Shown: piece after piece, positions 1-10,093 of the stretch
Numbering within the stretch: position 1 is the stretch's first letter
Layout: every line of letters starts with the position of its first letter
NCBI RefSeq assembly: GCF_000235365.1
Contig: NC_016449.1
Location: forward strand, 558,001-622,000
Length of the DNA: 64,000 nt
Reading direction: 5' to 3'
Source of the DNA: Eremothecium cymbalariae DBVPG#7215
Lineage: Eukaryota > Ascomycota > Saccharomycetes > Saccharomycetales > Saccharomycetaceae
Made by a program: the position numbers and the translations under genes
Notes under the pieces: model-generated
What the model was told of the DNA's origin: nothing
What the model saw: the letters and a program-made list of their open reading frames with translations, nothing else
Database searches by the model: none

Positions 1-502
1 TCAGAATATAGGAATTAAGTGGTGTGTCAACTTTGGGCAGTTCATCCAAAGTATTAAATTACTCTTTTGGTCCGTCCATCCTGCATTTCCTTACTCATCA
101 CTAGTGTTCACTCTACTTGGTTTTGATCGTCAGGTTTAAAACATACAAGTTGAACTATTATTACCATTATCAGTGTTATCAATATCCATAAGTACTGCTT
201 ATGGTTATCACCACTCTGGTTATATTTCTTGAATGTTATTTACTCTGTGTGTTGTTGATTTCTTCTCCCATCATTCGAATTCGTCAACGAGCAAAAGGTT
301 ACTCCAATTATGTCTTCATATTCGGCATTCTAGCAAGAAATGGATCATTATTTTGTGGCGTCTGGTGCCTTTTTTGAAACGATTTTATTTCGATAAATTG
401 CTTTAAGTTGTTAAGTAAAGCTCAGCTGCAACTGTTTTGTTGATCGCATTCGCATAATGTATATTATTATTCAAATTGTACAAATTATCACTTTTTACTT
501 AG
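1..502. other. Intergenic, 3' flank of MET28
   Basis: AT-rich sequence downstream of the minus-strand MET28 gene. I see no convincing ORF, tRNA or repeat here. Confidence 0.5.
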
Positions 503-1486
503 TTATTTAGCGTTATTGGCGCTCTCGAAGTTAGCCGCTTTATTCCTTCTTTTGATAGTATCCAATACTTCCTTTGACTTTCTTTCATTTACTTCCTCGA
601 GCTTTTGCTTCCAAAATTTATTCTCCTCCATCAACTCATCAATCCGCTTGTACATTCCTGATATCTCTACATTAAGCTGTCTTAACTTGCTCAGTTTTTC
701 TTGTTCTCGTAGCTTCTTGCGTATTCTAAATCTCGCACTTGCCTCAGTATTTCTTTTCCTTTTCTCCATCTGCAACCTGATAATATCTTCATCATCTCCT
801 TCAGAATTCAACGTTCCGGAATCATTCACAGTCACTGTTGATTCATTGTCATTTGAACCTCTCTGTCTATCCTCAGAGGATATTCGACGATGATCACAAG
901 GTACATCAGAACAGCCTGAAACTAAAGAACCATTAGATAACTGCTTAGACACTTGAATATTGGCAAACTTTACGTCAGGTAATTTTGATAAGCCCCCACC
1001 TTTTTTATTAATTTGATTTATAATCTCCTCAGCGTTTCCAGTACTAACAAGCAACAACGACAGCAAGCGAGAACCCAAATCTGAGTTATTGGAAATCAGA
1101 TCTTGCAATTGGCGAGACAATTCGCCATACCTAGACACATCGAAATATGTCGAACTTAAAGGGCTACCAACGCCAGTACTAATATCCTCACTATTGGCCC
1201 GCATAATTCTATAGTCTCCTGGCATATTTGTGTCTTTAGCTCCTGCTACGCTTCCCTCGGAATGTGGTGATCCTAAAGAGTCAGCAATCTCATATACATC
1301 TCCTTCTCGTGTACCGTCATATATCTCCTTCAAAATATTAGTGCAAATATCCCGATATCTTCTCTTATATTGTTCTGAAGTTAGTGTCGACTGTGATTCA
1401 CTCTTGGCATTACGATGCATTCGTGTTTTAGAAGTTATTGATGTTGATTTCATGCCATGTCCTCCTGCTCTAGCTGCACTAATCAT
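503..1486 (-). CDS. MET28: Met28-type bZIP transcription factor of sulfur metabolism
   Basis: Encodes 327 aa. Residues 120-165 hold the block LGSRLLSLLLVSTGNAEE, which is nearly identical to the N-terminal part of S. cerevisiae Met28. The C-terminal third is a bZIP: basic region RNTEASARFRIRKK followed by a leucine-rich coiled coil ending in IKRRN. In S. cerevisiae Met28 stabilises the Cbf1-Met4 complex on sulfur-assimilation promoters, so a nuclear co-regulator role is expected. Met4 shares the bZIP, but the LGSRLLSLLLV block favours Met28. The protein is much longer than S. cerevisiae Met28 (187 aa): it has an extra charged N-terminal segment and a Ser/Asp-rich linker. The start is a true ATG at 1486. 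Upstream sites (Cbf1, TGTGGCT) fit autoregulation by the sulfur system. Confidence 0.88.
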   Translation of the reverse strand: MISAARAGGHGMKSTSITSKTRMHRNAKSESQSTLTSEQYKRRYRDICTNILKEIYDGTREGDVYEIADSLGSPHSEGSVAGAKDTNMPGDYRIMRANSEDISTGVGSPLSSTYFDVSRYGELSRQLQDLISNNSDLGSRLLSLLLVSTGNAEEIINQINKKGGGLSKLPDVKFANIQVSKQLSNGSLVSGCSDVPCDHRRISSEDRQRGSNDNESTVTVNDSGTLNSEGDDEDIIRLQMEKRKRNTEASARFRIRKKLREQEKLSKLRQLNVEISGMYKRIDELMEENKFWKQKLEEVNERKSKEVLDTIKRRNKAANFESANNAK

Positions 1487-1829
1487 GATTTAAACTCAAA
1501 GCTGTATCTGTCTGCTTTTATTTAACAACTAAGAGAGACAGACACCCGTTTGAATTTACGATTATAGTATATATGATGTCGTGATATGACTCTATCTATG
1601 ACAACGCAACACTTTCCTTAATGGAAGACTAACGCTAATAATAAATAGTAAATAAGATGCCTTCCTTCTTAGGTTTCACATATATTTGGGAAGAAATTCC
1701 CAGCAAAAACTACATGCTGTTAGGGCCATGGCGGATATGTCTTCGTACCATTTGCATTGCTAGTTCCCTGAAGAAGGGAGGTAGAGGATAACGTTACTGA
1801 GGACTTGTAGTATGAAGTGCTTATGGAAG

Positions 1830-1888
1830 TGTGGCTAGCTTGAACTATGTAACTATTTGCAGATGAACCACACTTTCGGTGTGTGGCT
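1830..1888. promoter_or_regulatory. Met31/Met32-like TGTGGCT motifs (two copies)
   Basis: TGTGGCT occurs at 1830-1836 and 1882-1888, with an inverted CCACAC just before the second copy. TGTGGC is the core of the Met31/32 site (AAACTGTGGC). The location 350-400 bp upstream of MET28 and the nearby Cbf1 site support the reading. The match is to the core only. Confidence 0.4.
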
Positions 1889-1928
1889 CGAAGGCAGCAC
1901 GGTGATTAAATCTGCAGGTGACTATCTG

Positions 1929-1935
1929 TCACGTG
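1929..1935. promoter_or_regulatory. Cbf1 E-box TCACGTG
   Basis: GTCACGTG matches the Cbf1 consensus RTCACRTG. It lies about 440 bp upstream of the MET28 start. In S. cerevisiae Cbf1 recruits Met4/Met28 to such sites, so feedback on MET28 is plausible. Confidence 0.55.
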
Positions 1936-2480
1936 CAAATAAAGTTTATGCATGATGCTCGAGGGATATTGCGCTCGAGTCGTGCGCGCCAAAGCATACC
2001 AAACGAGCAGGATAGTATTGTGTCCGGCGCTAAGGGCGGGAAGGGATTATAATGGTTAGTTATTAAGTGTATAGTTTGTTGTTTTTTAAATTAACTTTAA
2101 ATGACATAAGAACTTAAAGTTGAGAGAGACGAACGGTAGCTTGTAAATAACAGTCAACCTTTATATTCACGGACACACACATGTAGATAGATATGGATAT
2201 ATTGATATAGATATAGACATAGGTATATATAAAGTTACACAATCGTTTATTCTGGAGTTAAGCAGTTTCAGCGATTGGAATATCTATCTTCCAAAATAAT
2301 CTTGGGTGCCCGAATGTGCCAAGCAAATACAAATTCCAGCTAACTTGTTAAAATGTAGTTTTTTTTTGAATAACTTCAAAGTCTATCTGTGAGATAAGAA
2401 TAAAATAGGTTAAAATTTCTGCATGTCCGTCTTCTATTCAATGTGCAGTAAAAAAAGGAATCCCTTAATTAAGAACCGTT

Positions 2481-3836
2481 TTATTTGTCAGAGTTTGTAG
2501 AGCCCGTGGAGCCCATAGAATTTTCGGTATCCTGATACTTTAGAATTTTGTCCTTGTTTTCCTTCGCAGCAAGTACCAGTTGAACAAATGCCTGTTGAGT
2601 TAGCTGGGACTTAAGTTGTTTTTGTTCTGTCGATTGATCAGTAGGGGACTTCAGGGACAGTGATCTCAGGGTGCTTTGTAGGGATTCAACACCCAAGCTT
2701 TTACGCTCAGAACTGGATGAGTCGTTTTCTTCGAGATCCGTATCAAATTCATCATCGACACCATATAGTTGCCTTAGTTTCTTGATTCTATTGTTCAAGA
2801 TGACAATGTGCATTGCTTCGCGGAACTTTCTGGAGGCGTTAAACCCTTCACGGATAGTTGGCAACAAGTCTTCAGTGTTCTGCTGCTTGGAAATAATCCA
2901 AGTATCTTGCAGAAGTTCGGTAGCAGTAGGTCTTTCGGAAGGATCTAGGGTTAACGCTTTCAAGATGAACTCCTTGGCCTCCACAGATATGCTATTCCAA
3001 TATGGCTTGTGAAAAGTTACCGGGTACTTGGAACGAGTTACCTCTTCCAAGAAACCCTCTGAGCTTTCTGCTACAAATGGCGAGTACCCACACAGTAAAG
3101 TGTAAGTAATCACACCTAATGACCATATATCGCAAGGTTTTCCATGGCCACTTGTAGTAAGCACTTCTGGAGCAACATAACCCATAGAACCAGCAGCTCT
3201 ATGGATGAGATGATCTTCGGAAGAAAGTTGCTTAGCAATACCAAAATCACTTATAACCAGTTCGGAATCATCAGATGGATTCAGATAAAGCACATTTTCC
3301 GGCTTCAAGTCCCTGTGAACAACATTTTTTGAATGCATATACTCAATAGCCTCGAGCATTTGTACCACAATTTTGACTGCATCTGTTTCAGTAAATCTAC
3401 CCTTCTTTAGAATTCTATCAAATAACTCCCCACCAGTAGCAAGCTGCGTAACAATATAAAACTTGTCCTTTGATTCAAACCAATCCTTGAACTTTACAAT
3501 ATGCGGGTGATCCAACTTCTGCAAAATCATCAACTCATCATACAACATATTCAATTCATCCCCTTTCAAAGCACGCTTCAATAGAATCTTCACCGCAACA
3601 TCCTCATCATTATTACTATTGCGTGCCTGACGAACAACACCAAAGGCACCCGCACCTAGAGTCTTCCCGAAAATATAATCCAACTTATTCACATAAGATG
3701 CAGGCTGACCTGTGACCTTGTTTAAAAACTTTGTGATTGCATGTCCTTGTACCAAAGGTGGGTCTTTGGGCTTGTTAAGCTTTTCAACTTTCTTTTTAGT
3801 ATCCTCTTTAGGAGATTTCTCTAATGGGCTTAACAT
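2481..3836 (-). CDS. CMK1: Calcium/calmodulin-dependent protein kinase, CMK1/CMK2 type
   Basis: Encodes 451 aa from the ATG at 3836; the open frame runs four codons further to a GTG, which I do not use. It is a Ser/Thr kinase domain with glycine loop GAGAFGVV, catalytic [13 protein letters not shown] in [10 protein letters not shown] and the APE motif. A basic amphipathic segment ([14 protein letters not shown]), the likely autoinhibitory and calmodulin-binding region, follows, then a Ser-rich tail. The length matches S. cerevisiae Cmk1 (446) and Cmk2 (447). It is the single pre-duplication counterpart of both. Proximity to glycogen synthase and an AIP5-like gene repeats the YFR014C-YFR015C-YFR016C order, which favours the CMK1 name. 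Confidence 0.93.
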   Translation of the reverse strand: MLSPLEKSPKEDTKKKVEKLNKPKDPPLVQGHAITKFLNKVTGQPASYVNKLDYIFGKTLGAGAFGVVRQARNSNNDEDVAVKILLKRALKGDELNMLYDELMILQKLDHPHIVKFKDWFESKDKFYIVTQLATGGELFDRILKKGRFTETDAVKIVVQMLEAIEYMHSKNVVHRDLKPENVLYLNPSDDSELVISDFGIAKQLSSEDHLIHRAAGSMGYVAPEVLTTSGHGKPCDIWSLGVITYTLLCGYSPFVAESSEGFLEEVTRSKYPVTFHKPYWNSISVEAKEFILKALTLDPSERPTATELLQDTWIISKQQNTEDLLPTIREGFNASRKFREAMHIVILNNRIKKLRQLYGVDDEFDTDLEENDSSSSERKSLGVESLQSTLRSLSLKSPTDQSTEQKQLKSQLTQQAFVQLVLAAKENKDKILKYQDTENSMGSTGSTNSDK

Positions 3837-4591
3837 TGAATAGTACACTTCTTCCGATATAATATGAATGCAACTTTACTTTCTTAGAGATGAGTTGCAA
3901 AGTAAAGCAGCAGCAGGCTATATTTATTTATGATATATTATCATTCCAAAAGTCTTTTAGCTCTGCGGATTTTCCATACTGCTTTTAAATTTGTCGAAAA
4001 GGCGAATCTGCACAGCCATCTATCTTATTCTTTCAATTTCGGAATTAAAGTAGGCTTATTTTGATGAAGAGTTCGACATCGTTGGTATGTCGATATTCGA
4101 GGCAAGGCACTAGCTACGTACGAGCTTCGAAATATAGAAATTCAATTCTAGATCCACATATGTCGTGCTGTACATTAATGACGTATGTGTCGAGATGCAC
4201 TCGAACAATTTATGGTCATGTGTCAAGTCCACATGGGAGAAGAGAAGAGAAGAGAAGAGGAAGACAAAAGGAAGTTTATGAACAAAATAGCATATTTTTG
4301 AAAGAATGATACATTATGCGTGGGGAGCAATAGTTATATGATAAATGCCAAGAATGACTGGGCTAGAGTCTATGTATGAAGTGCATCTTTCTGAATGTAA
4401 CGATCAGTATTCATGTTGGCGAATAAGACGAAAAGAAAAACGGATAACAGATAGTAAAAAATATAATAAAAATAAAATATAATAAAAATAAAATAAAAAT
4501 GATGATAGAGTTAAATTTTGTTGATAGACGGAGTATTGATTGATACTTGGTATTGCTTAGTTTTTGTTCTCTTCTTGCCCGTAGTCTACTT
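3837..4591. other. CMK promoter / glycogen synthase 3' flank
   Basis: No gene is seen. It contains a purine tract of GAGAA-type repeats near 4229-4258 and an AT-rich stretch at 4436-4500 just downstream of the glycogen synthase stop. Confidence 0.5.
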
Positions 4592-6697
4592 TTAGTTTTG
4601 ATCTTCCTCATCGTTTTCGTCCTCATCTTGCATCGATAAGTGGAAGTAGTCGTTTGCATTGTTCGCATCCTGCAGGGTACCTAAATCGCCAGGTGTCATC
4701 AGGATCGCACTCATTGAACTAGAGCGATCTCTTGGAGACCCAGGGACCGAGAGAGGTCTTGCGACTTTAAACTTTTGACCCCCGGCCAAGGAATCCATGT
4801 CCTGGTCGTCCAAATCTTCACCCACCAGGGCCATAAATTCTTCGGGGTAAGCTCTTCTCAAGGCCAATTGCCTTGCCTTCACATATTCTAATCCCATACG
4901 CTTCCAGTCAAGCAAATCAGAAAGCCGCTCTGTTCTATTTCTTTGGTTGATTCTCTGTCTCCTGGTCTTTTTACAAAACTCGTCCATGTAGTCGACGAGT
5001 TGTTCAACACTCTCGTTGGGACTTTTAAAACGGCGGTCTACTATGTAGATACCATAGTCCTTTGCCTGATCTCTTTCGATCAAGTCCTCCATGTAAGCAC
5101 CGAACCCTGACAAATTTGTAGTGATGGAGGGGACACCCATAACAGTACATTCAGCAGGGGTATAACCCCATGGCTCGTAATAAGAAGGGAATACTCCCAA
5201 ATGGCACCCACGTACAAATTCATCGTAATCCAAAGACAGAATTGGGTTATTAGCGTTCAAGAACTCTGGATGGAAAATAATTTTAACACGGTCTGAAGAA
5301 TGGTTAAACAATTGAACACGCCTAATTTGGTTTAGGATCGGGTCCGCAGCATCATCGACCATGTTATGTGTTACTATGGGGGGCAGCGACCCCTCAGGTC
5401 TACGCAACGCAAACACACGTTTCTTCAAGAGCACCATATCTGATGGCTTCAACAACTCCCCCAGCTCGTTAGGGATTTCGGATTTACCGCTACGTGGGTA
5501 TCGCACAGCGTGCTCAAACAACCGCTTACCAATCAGCGTGGTAACATCCTTAACGGTATTCTCCAGCGATTTAACCACTGCTTGCCCGCGCAACGCCTCC
5601 ACGGTATACGATCGGTTTTTAGCAGGCATGATGATGAATGCTACTACTGTCATCTTTGAACCTGCTGCCTTCAAACGATAGTTCAACCGTGCCAACGCCT
5701 CGATGAACATATCGGCCCCCTTATTACGATACTCATACCGCCCGGCAACAAAAAAATACAACGTATTATCGAGGTCAAAATCATAATTCCAGTGGAAATG
5801 CCCACGAACAAAATCATGAATCCTCTCCTTTTTCAAAGCATGCAAATTCTGAAACTCATGCACAGTCTGAAACTTGATAACGTTGAGCCCATTGGGCAAA
5901 ATCCCATCAGGCTTCCGCTTCAACAAATGCTCTGACTCATACGCAGTAATCTGCGAAACCGTCGTAAACACATCTGCGGTATGCGCCGCCGCACGCTCAA
6001 TACAGTAGCAATGATATATCCCACGCCGTCCTGCCTCCGAATCCACATCAAAACTATCCAAATTGTTGTAAAAATCCGCATTACCAGCACATAAATGCCT
6101 CCCCAACAACGTCGCATGCGTCGTAAAGATCGTCACCACATCAATTCGTCTTCTACGACACAGAGGAAGAGCCACCCCCGCCAACCATTCATGAAAGTGC
6201 GCCACAATCGCATGACGCTGATCCTGAGCGGCTAGCTCCCCCAAAAACCACGCTACCGTATAGCCCAACAGAATAGCGTTGTTTGTCTCCATATCATCCT
6301 CCGGAGAAGGTATCCCTGCAGTCGTCCAGAGATCCGACTTCCACTCACTCAGATGATGACGCACTGACTCCAAATCAAACAAAATTACCTTCGGAGCCCC
6401 CTCAATTAACCAACGCCCATAAACAAAATTAACACCACGCTCCCGCATGTGCTGTAACGTACGCTTAACAGGAAGCATCTCCATACTCCACACCCCATCC
6501 CCATGCTCCCAATCAATCTGCTCCACCTCTATCTGCACCGAGTCCGGGTTCAAAGGCCCAATACAATGATAGTGCTCCTTATACTGTCCGCATGTAACAG
6601 GCGCCTTCGACTTCAAAACAGAGTAAATACCCCCAACCTTATTTGCCACCTCTGTTGCCGTCTCGAACAAAAGATGGTTTTGTATATCTCTTGTCAT
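4592..6697 (-). CDS. GSY2: Glycogen synthase (UDP-glucose-starch/glycogen glucosyltransferase, GT3)
   Basis: Encodes 701 aa, nearly colinear with S. cerevisiae Gsy1/Gsy2 (708/705 aa). It transfers glucose from UDP-glucose to the non-reducing ends of glycogen in the cytosol. Visible family blocks: N-terminal [19 protein letters not shown], the arginine cluster [20 protein letters not shown] that binds glucose-6-phosphate, and [20 protein letters not shown] near the active site. The tail has [11 protein letters not shown], which in yeast carries the phosphorylation sites that inhibit the enzyme. It ends in an acidic stretch. The start is ATG at 6697, matching the conserved M-S/T-R-D-QNHLLFE start. 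It is the single counterpart of the GSY1/GSY2 pair; by neighbours (CMK, AIP5) it is in the GSY1 position. Confidence 0.97.
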   Translation of the reverse strand: MTRDIQNHLLFETATEVANKVGGIYSVLKSKAPVTCGQYKEHYHCIGPLNPDSVQIEVEQIDWEHGDGVWSMEMLPVKRTLQHMRERGVNFVYGRWLIEGAPKVILFDLESVRHHLSEWKSDLWTTAGIPSPEDDMETNNAILLGYTVAWFLGELAAQDQRHAIVAHFHEWLAGVALPLCRRRRIDVVTIFTTHATLLGRHLCAGNADFYNNLDSFDVDSEAGRRGIYHCYCIERAAAHTADVFTTVSQITAYESEHLLKRKPDGILPNGLNVIKFQTVHEFQNLHALKKERIHDFVRGHFHWNYDFDLDNTLYFFVAGRYEYRNKGADMFIEALARLNYRLKAAGSKMTVVAFIIMPAKNRSYTVEALRGQAVVKSLENTVKDVTTLIGKRLFEHAVRYPRSGKSEIPNELGELLKPSDMVLLKKRVFALRRPEGSLPPIVTHNMVDDAADPILNQIRRVQLFNHSSDRVKIIFHPEFLNANNPILSLDYDEFVRGCHLGVFPSYYEPWGYTPAECTVMGVPSITTNLSGFGAYMEDLIERDQAKDYGIYIVDRRFKSPNESVEQLVDYMDEFCKKTRRQRINQRNRTERLSDLLDWKRMGLEYVKARQLALRRAYPEEFMALVGEDLDDQDMDSLAGGQKFKVARPLSVPGSPRDRSSSMSAILMTPGDLGTLQDANNANDYFHLSMQDEDENDEEDQN

Positions 6698-6960
6698 AAC
6701 TTTCTTCCCTATTCTGAACTCTCTTGGCTATCTACCTATTTTACTATACTTTTCAAATCTTACCTCTGCTGTCTGCTGTCTGCTTTCTGGCGCTCTCTCT
6801 ATCTATCCGCTCTCTGACCCGTCTACTTTTAAATCTACTTGCTAAACAAACTTGTTGCTAAGTCTAAGATCGGTCTATCGGCGTGTGCGCCTAGATGACT
6901 CTCTAACTACACTATGTATAATGCCGTCTTTTTCCCACTCCAACCTACCTTGGGGGGAGG

Positions 6961-6965
6961 AGGGG
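6961..6965 (-). promoter_or_regulatory. Possible STRE (CCCCT on the minus strand)
   Basis: AGGGG lies inside a G-rich tract about 265 bp upstream of the glycogen synthase ATG. Msn2/4 STREs drive GSY2 in S. cerevisiae. The motif is short, so this is suggestive only. Confidence 0.3.
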
Positions 6966-7169
6966 GGCGCCTATATGCAACTCTCCGTGTTAATCACTAA
7001 GCTTTTGGTCCAACAGCGCTATCTACGACTCGTCGGCAACGCACATCAGCAGTGCACACACTATATATAACAAATACGTCCAAGAACACGAATATCTAGC
7101 ATGACAACGCCGAGTGCTTGTCGCCACTGGCATGGGGGCCTTATCAACGGCCCATCATCCCATGGCAAT

Positions 7170-7223
7170 GCACACGCTTTTTCTGGAGGGCCTGGAAGGG
7201 CCCTCCAGAAAAAGCCTGTGTGC
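7170..7223. repeat. Long imperfect inverted repeat (hairpin)
   Basis: The left arm 7170-7192 pairs with the right arm 7199-7223 over 23 bp. The inner 17 bp are perfect (CTTTTTCTGGAGGGCC core), then there is a 2-nt bulge and 6 more pairs, around a 6-nt loop. It sits about 480 bp downstream of the AraC-like gene stop and upstream of the glycogen synthase promoter. The role is unknown: it may be an RNA structure, a cruciform or a remnant of a mobile sequence. Confidence 0.7.
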
Positions 7224-7705
7224 GCGTAACATCACCAAGCTACTACGCAGCCACACTACGCATATCGTTGTTCCTGCCCTGTCCACGCGACTAGTAATTG
7301 CACTTTTGGGAATACTTCAAAAATAGCTTTCGCCCCGTGCGCCCGGACGGGGCTCTCCTGCTGCCAGCCGCAGGTGCCTACATTCCCAGCCACAGATTCG
7401 CTGCACGTGCTCCGTGCAGCGTTTCAATCCCGACTAGTCTTTTTCAGAGTGGCCGAGCCGAATATGGTGCCTGATCCTGCGGGCTGCAGGCAGGCAAGGC
7501 AAGAAATGATTGGTCGAGGGAAGGGCGCCGTGGCTGGCCGCCGCGCCGTACCAGAAAACATAAACAATGAAATTTTAATGAACCAAATAATAAAATACTT
7601 TTTTTCTAAAAGCGGGGGCCCGCGCTATATTGCTTATATAATACATGGTGGCCAGTACACCACAAGGCCCTCCTCTGTCCGGCGTCGCCGTCCGCCGTCC
7701 CCTTT

Positions 7706-10093
7706 TTACAAGCCGTCGTCATCGTCCTCGAAAAGACCCGCAGAGGAGGATATTAGATACTCCATTGTGCCCAAAGCGGCATTGCCGTAAACTCCAGGGG
7801 TGCTGTTTGGGGGGATGGCGGCGTCGAAAAGGGGCCCGAAGTCAAACAGCAGCTGCTGTTGTTGCTGCAGCTGCTGGTGTTGGAATTGGTATTGGTGGTG
7901 TTGTTGGGGTTGGGGGGCGGCGGCAGCTAAAGCGCTGCTGCCGCTGCCGCCCGCGCCGCCTGTCATGGAGGTGAGGTTGTAGTTGCCGTTGTTGGCGGTG
8001 CTTGCAGTGCCGGCGGCGACCGCCGCGGCGGCAGTTGAAGAAGCGGCCAGGTCCGCGACTGCTGTTGGGTGGGCGAAGGAGGGCAGCATGGAGGAATCGT
8101 AGAACAAGTGGTTCCTGGATGTTGGCGCCACTCCGGCTACGCCGGAGAGCGAGGCCGCCGACGCGGCCTCGTTGCCACCCATGGGACCGAGGCCGAGGCC
8201 GAGGCCCAGGTTGTACTTGTACGAGTCGCCGCCAAAGATGTCATTCGAGACTGCGGCGGTCGCAGTGGCGGTCGACGTCGCAGTAGTCGCCGCGCTGCCT
8301 CCGGGTAATATGCTGCTGCTGCTGCTGTCTCCAGAGACAGCAGCAGTGGCGGCGGTGGCAGGCGTGGTGCCGTTCAGCACGGAATTCAGATCAGAGGCGG
8401 CCTCGTCCGAGGACATGGAGGTTGGAAATTTGAAGTCCAGCACCGACTGGGTGGGGCTTGAAAAGTGGCCCAACGACTGGTTGTCCTGCTCGTAGTCGCA
8501 GCTAGAGAGTAACGCAGATGAGGTGGACGAGGTGGACGAGGTGGTGGACGGAATGTTTGTGATACGTCCCGCTAGGCTTTGGAACATGGCTAGTTGGTCG
8601 TCCGCCACAGCTGCGCCGGCAGGGTGCTCTGTTTGGCCTCTGGCGGCAGCTACCGCGGCCTCCCCCTCGTGCTTGACCACGGCGTTCTTCAGGATGCTAT
8701 GGGAATCGAGGCCTCCACCGCTACTGCTTCCGCTAGCTATACTGCGCCGCCCACCATATAGGGGCGGCTTGCGAACCGCAGACGCAGTAGAGACAATCGA
8801 TTTTTTTCTTCTTTTCATCTTGCTACGCTGCAGGTGTTTCTGCTTCTGGCGCCTTTCGTACTCTTCACGTGTTAAGGTGGAGTTCTCGAGACAATCCATG
8901 ATGGTGGGGTTGTTTTTGATGCTAGATGGCGAGGCTTTCATAATACGCTGTGACATCAGGCTGTACCTGCGCTTGCGCAACTCCACCCGGCTGTTGTTGG
9001 TGTCGGCAGCAGCAGCCGCCGTGGACGTAGAATTCCTAGCGCTAGAGGAGGCAGATGAATTATTGGACTTCTGCTCCTTGAGCTTCTTCTTGAGCTCTTT
9101 TGATTTGTTTGGGTCTATAAAGTAGTCTGCCAGAATGACAAAGTTGTCGCCACCACTGCCGGCTCCGCGAGGGCCGCGGTCGTTGGCACCACTTATAGCG
9201 TCGTCGCCGGCTCCAGTGATAAAAATGGCGTCTTCATGCATAAATTCTTCATCTTCCAAACAAGAAAACATATCACCGCTTTCACGCGACAAAGCAACCC
9301 TATCGCGTACCCTGAAAAGAATGTCTTCTTGGCCCTTCAAAAAATCACAGCACAGCTGGCCGTACTCACGTATCGTAAGCCCGGCTATGACCTTGAACAC
9401 CCGGTGAAAATGCCACGGCGTGATATTGATCAAGTACCCAAGCTCTCTGAAACCAAGCATCTCGCCCCTCTCCAGCGACTTGCGCGCACACTCTTCGCAG
9501 TACTCCTCGCCCGTGGCCGAACTATTCTCCCGCCCGTCCTCATCATCCTCGTTGGCATTGCCATAACCACCGGCCGCACACCCCGTCGCGCCGCTGCTGC
9601 CAACGTCGCACGTTTCAATCTGCAAGCACTGGTTCACGGCCGCATACGCAATCAGCATACACGCCTTCTCCACCCTCTTCACGTTCTCGTAATCCAACTC
9701 CGTAATCAGCCGTTTCTTATAATACACCGTCGCTGCCCCACCGGCCCCTGCATCTCCACACTGAAACCCATACCCCAAATCCGCTGCCCGGCCATCCACA
9801 TCTTTACCACCCTCCACGTCAAACCGCTGCTGCTGCTGCTCCCCAGCCCTCATCATCTCCGGGACGGGCTGGCTCAACACCTGCAACTCGTCGAAAACAT
9901 TCGTCGGCAAGTAATAAAGCTTATACTTATTCTTCCGAATCGACGTCCCCGTAAAAGAAATATACTCCTGGCGCAGCGCATCGTAGTGCCTCGCCGGAAC
10001 CTCATGACAAAGATGGGGCTTAAACGAAATCGCATCATTCACGTTTTGCAACGTAAACCTCGTTATATCCCTGGCTATATCCGCTAAAGTCAT
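7706..10093 (-). CDS. Predicted transcription factor with an Ada/AraC-type helix-turn-helix
   Basis: Encodes 795 aa from ATG at 10093. Residues 138-156 (VKRVEKACMLIAYAAVNQ) resemble the first helix of an Ada/AraC DNA-binding domain. After a 50-residue Gly/Asp-rich insert with a CEEC motif, residues 212-252 give the second half: FRELGYLINITPWHFHRVFK and then GLTIREYGQLC. This matches the AraC signature (HxxRxFKxxxGxTxxxYxxxxR) and looks most like bacterial Ada. I see no Ada zinc-binding or methyltransferase domain, so a regulator is likelier than a repair enzyme. The rest is Ser/Ala/Gly/Gln-rich, with basic patches at about 330-450. It ends in an acidic and hydrophobic tail (LLFDFGPLF, EYLISSSAGLFEDDDD) like an activation domain. 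The gene is visibly more GC-rich than its neighbours and has 2.2 kb of gene-free DNA upstream. I know of no S. cerevisiae counterpart. Confidence 0.8.
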   Translation of the reverse strand: MTLADIARDITRFTLQNVNDAISFKPHLCHEVPARHYDALRQEYISFTGTSIRKNKYKLYYLPTNVFDELQVLSQPVPEMMRAGEQQQQRFDVEGGKDVDGRAADLGYGFQCGDAGAGGAATVYYKKRLITELDYENVKRVEKACMLIAYAAVNQCLQIETCDVGSSGATGCAAGGYGNANEDDEDGRENSSATGEEYCEECARKSLERGEMLGFRELGYLINITPWHFHRVFKVIAGLTIREYGQLCCDFLKGQEDILFRVRDRVALSRESGDMFSCLEDEEFMHEDAIFITGAGDDAISGANDRGPRGAGSGGDNFVILADYFIDPNKSKELKKKLKEQKSNNSSASSSARNSTSTAAAAADTNNSRVELRKRRYSLMSQRIMKASPSSIKNNPTIMDCLENSTLTREEYERRQKQKHLQRSKMKRRKKSIVSTASAVRKPPLYGGRRSIASGSSSGGGLDSHSILKNAVVKHEGEAAVAAARGQTEHPAGAAVADDQLAMFQSLAGRITNIPSTTSSTSSTSSALLSSCDYEQDNQSLGHFSSPTQSVLDFKFPTSMSSDEAASDLNSVLNGTTPATAATAAVSGDSSSSSILPGGSAATTATSTATATAAVSNDIFGGDSYKYNLGLGLGLGPMGGNEAASAASLSGVAGVAPTSRNHLFYDSSMLPSFAHPTAVADLAASSTAAAAVAAGTASTANNGNYNLTSMTGGAGGSGSSALAAAAPQPQQHHQYQFQHQQLQQQQQLLFDFGPLFDAAIPPNSTPGVYGNAALGTMEYLISSSAGLFEDDDDGL

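Larger units (their letters stand above)
1487..2480. other. MET28 promoter region / 3' flank of CMK
   Basis: No gene is seen in this 1 kb. It holds a cluster of sulfur-regulon type motifs between 1830 and 1935 (listed separately) and short AT-rich microsatellite-like sequence near 2180-2230. The hairpin around 1867-1887 is made by opposed CCACAC and GTGTGG motifs, so it need not be an RNA. Confidence 0.5.
6698..7705. other. Glycogen synthase promoter / 3' flank of the AraC-like gene
   Basis: No gene is seen; ORFs here lack protein-like features. It holds a G-rich tract with STRE-type AGGGG (6961-6965) and a long hairpin at 7170-7223. Confidence 0.5.

Noticed and set aside
1690..2050. Possible structured non-coding RNA in the MET28 upstream region
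   Set aside because: The visible hairpin is formed by opposed CCACAC/GTGTGG motifs, which are better explained as Met31/32-type sites; I could match no known RNA.
9236..10087. 283-aa plus-strand ORF
   Set aside because: It is antisense to the AraC-like gene, Arg/His-rich, with no recognisable domain; it reflects the GC-rich codons of the real gene.
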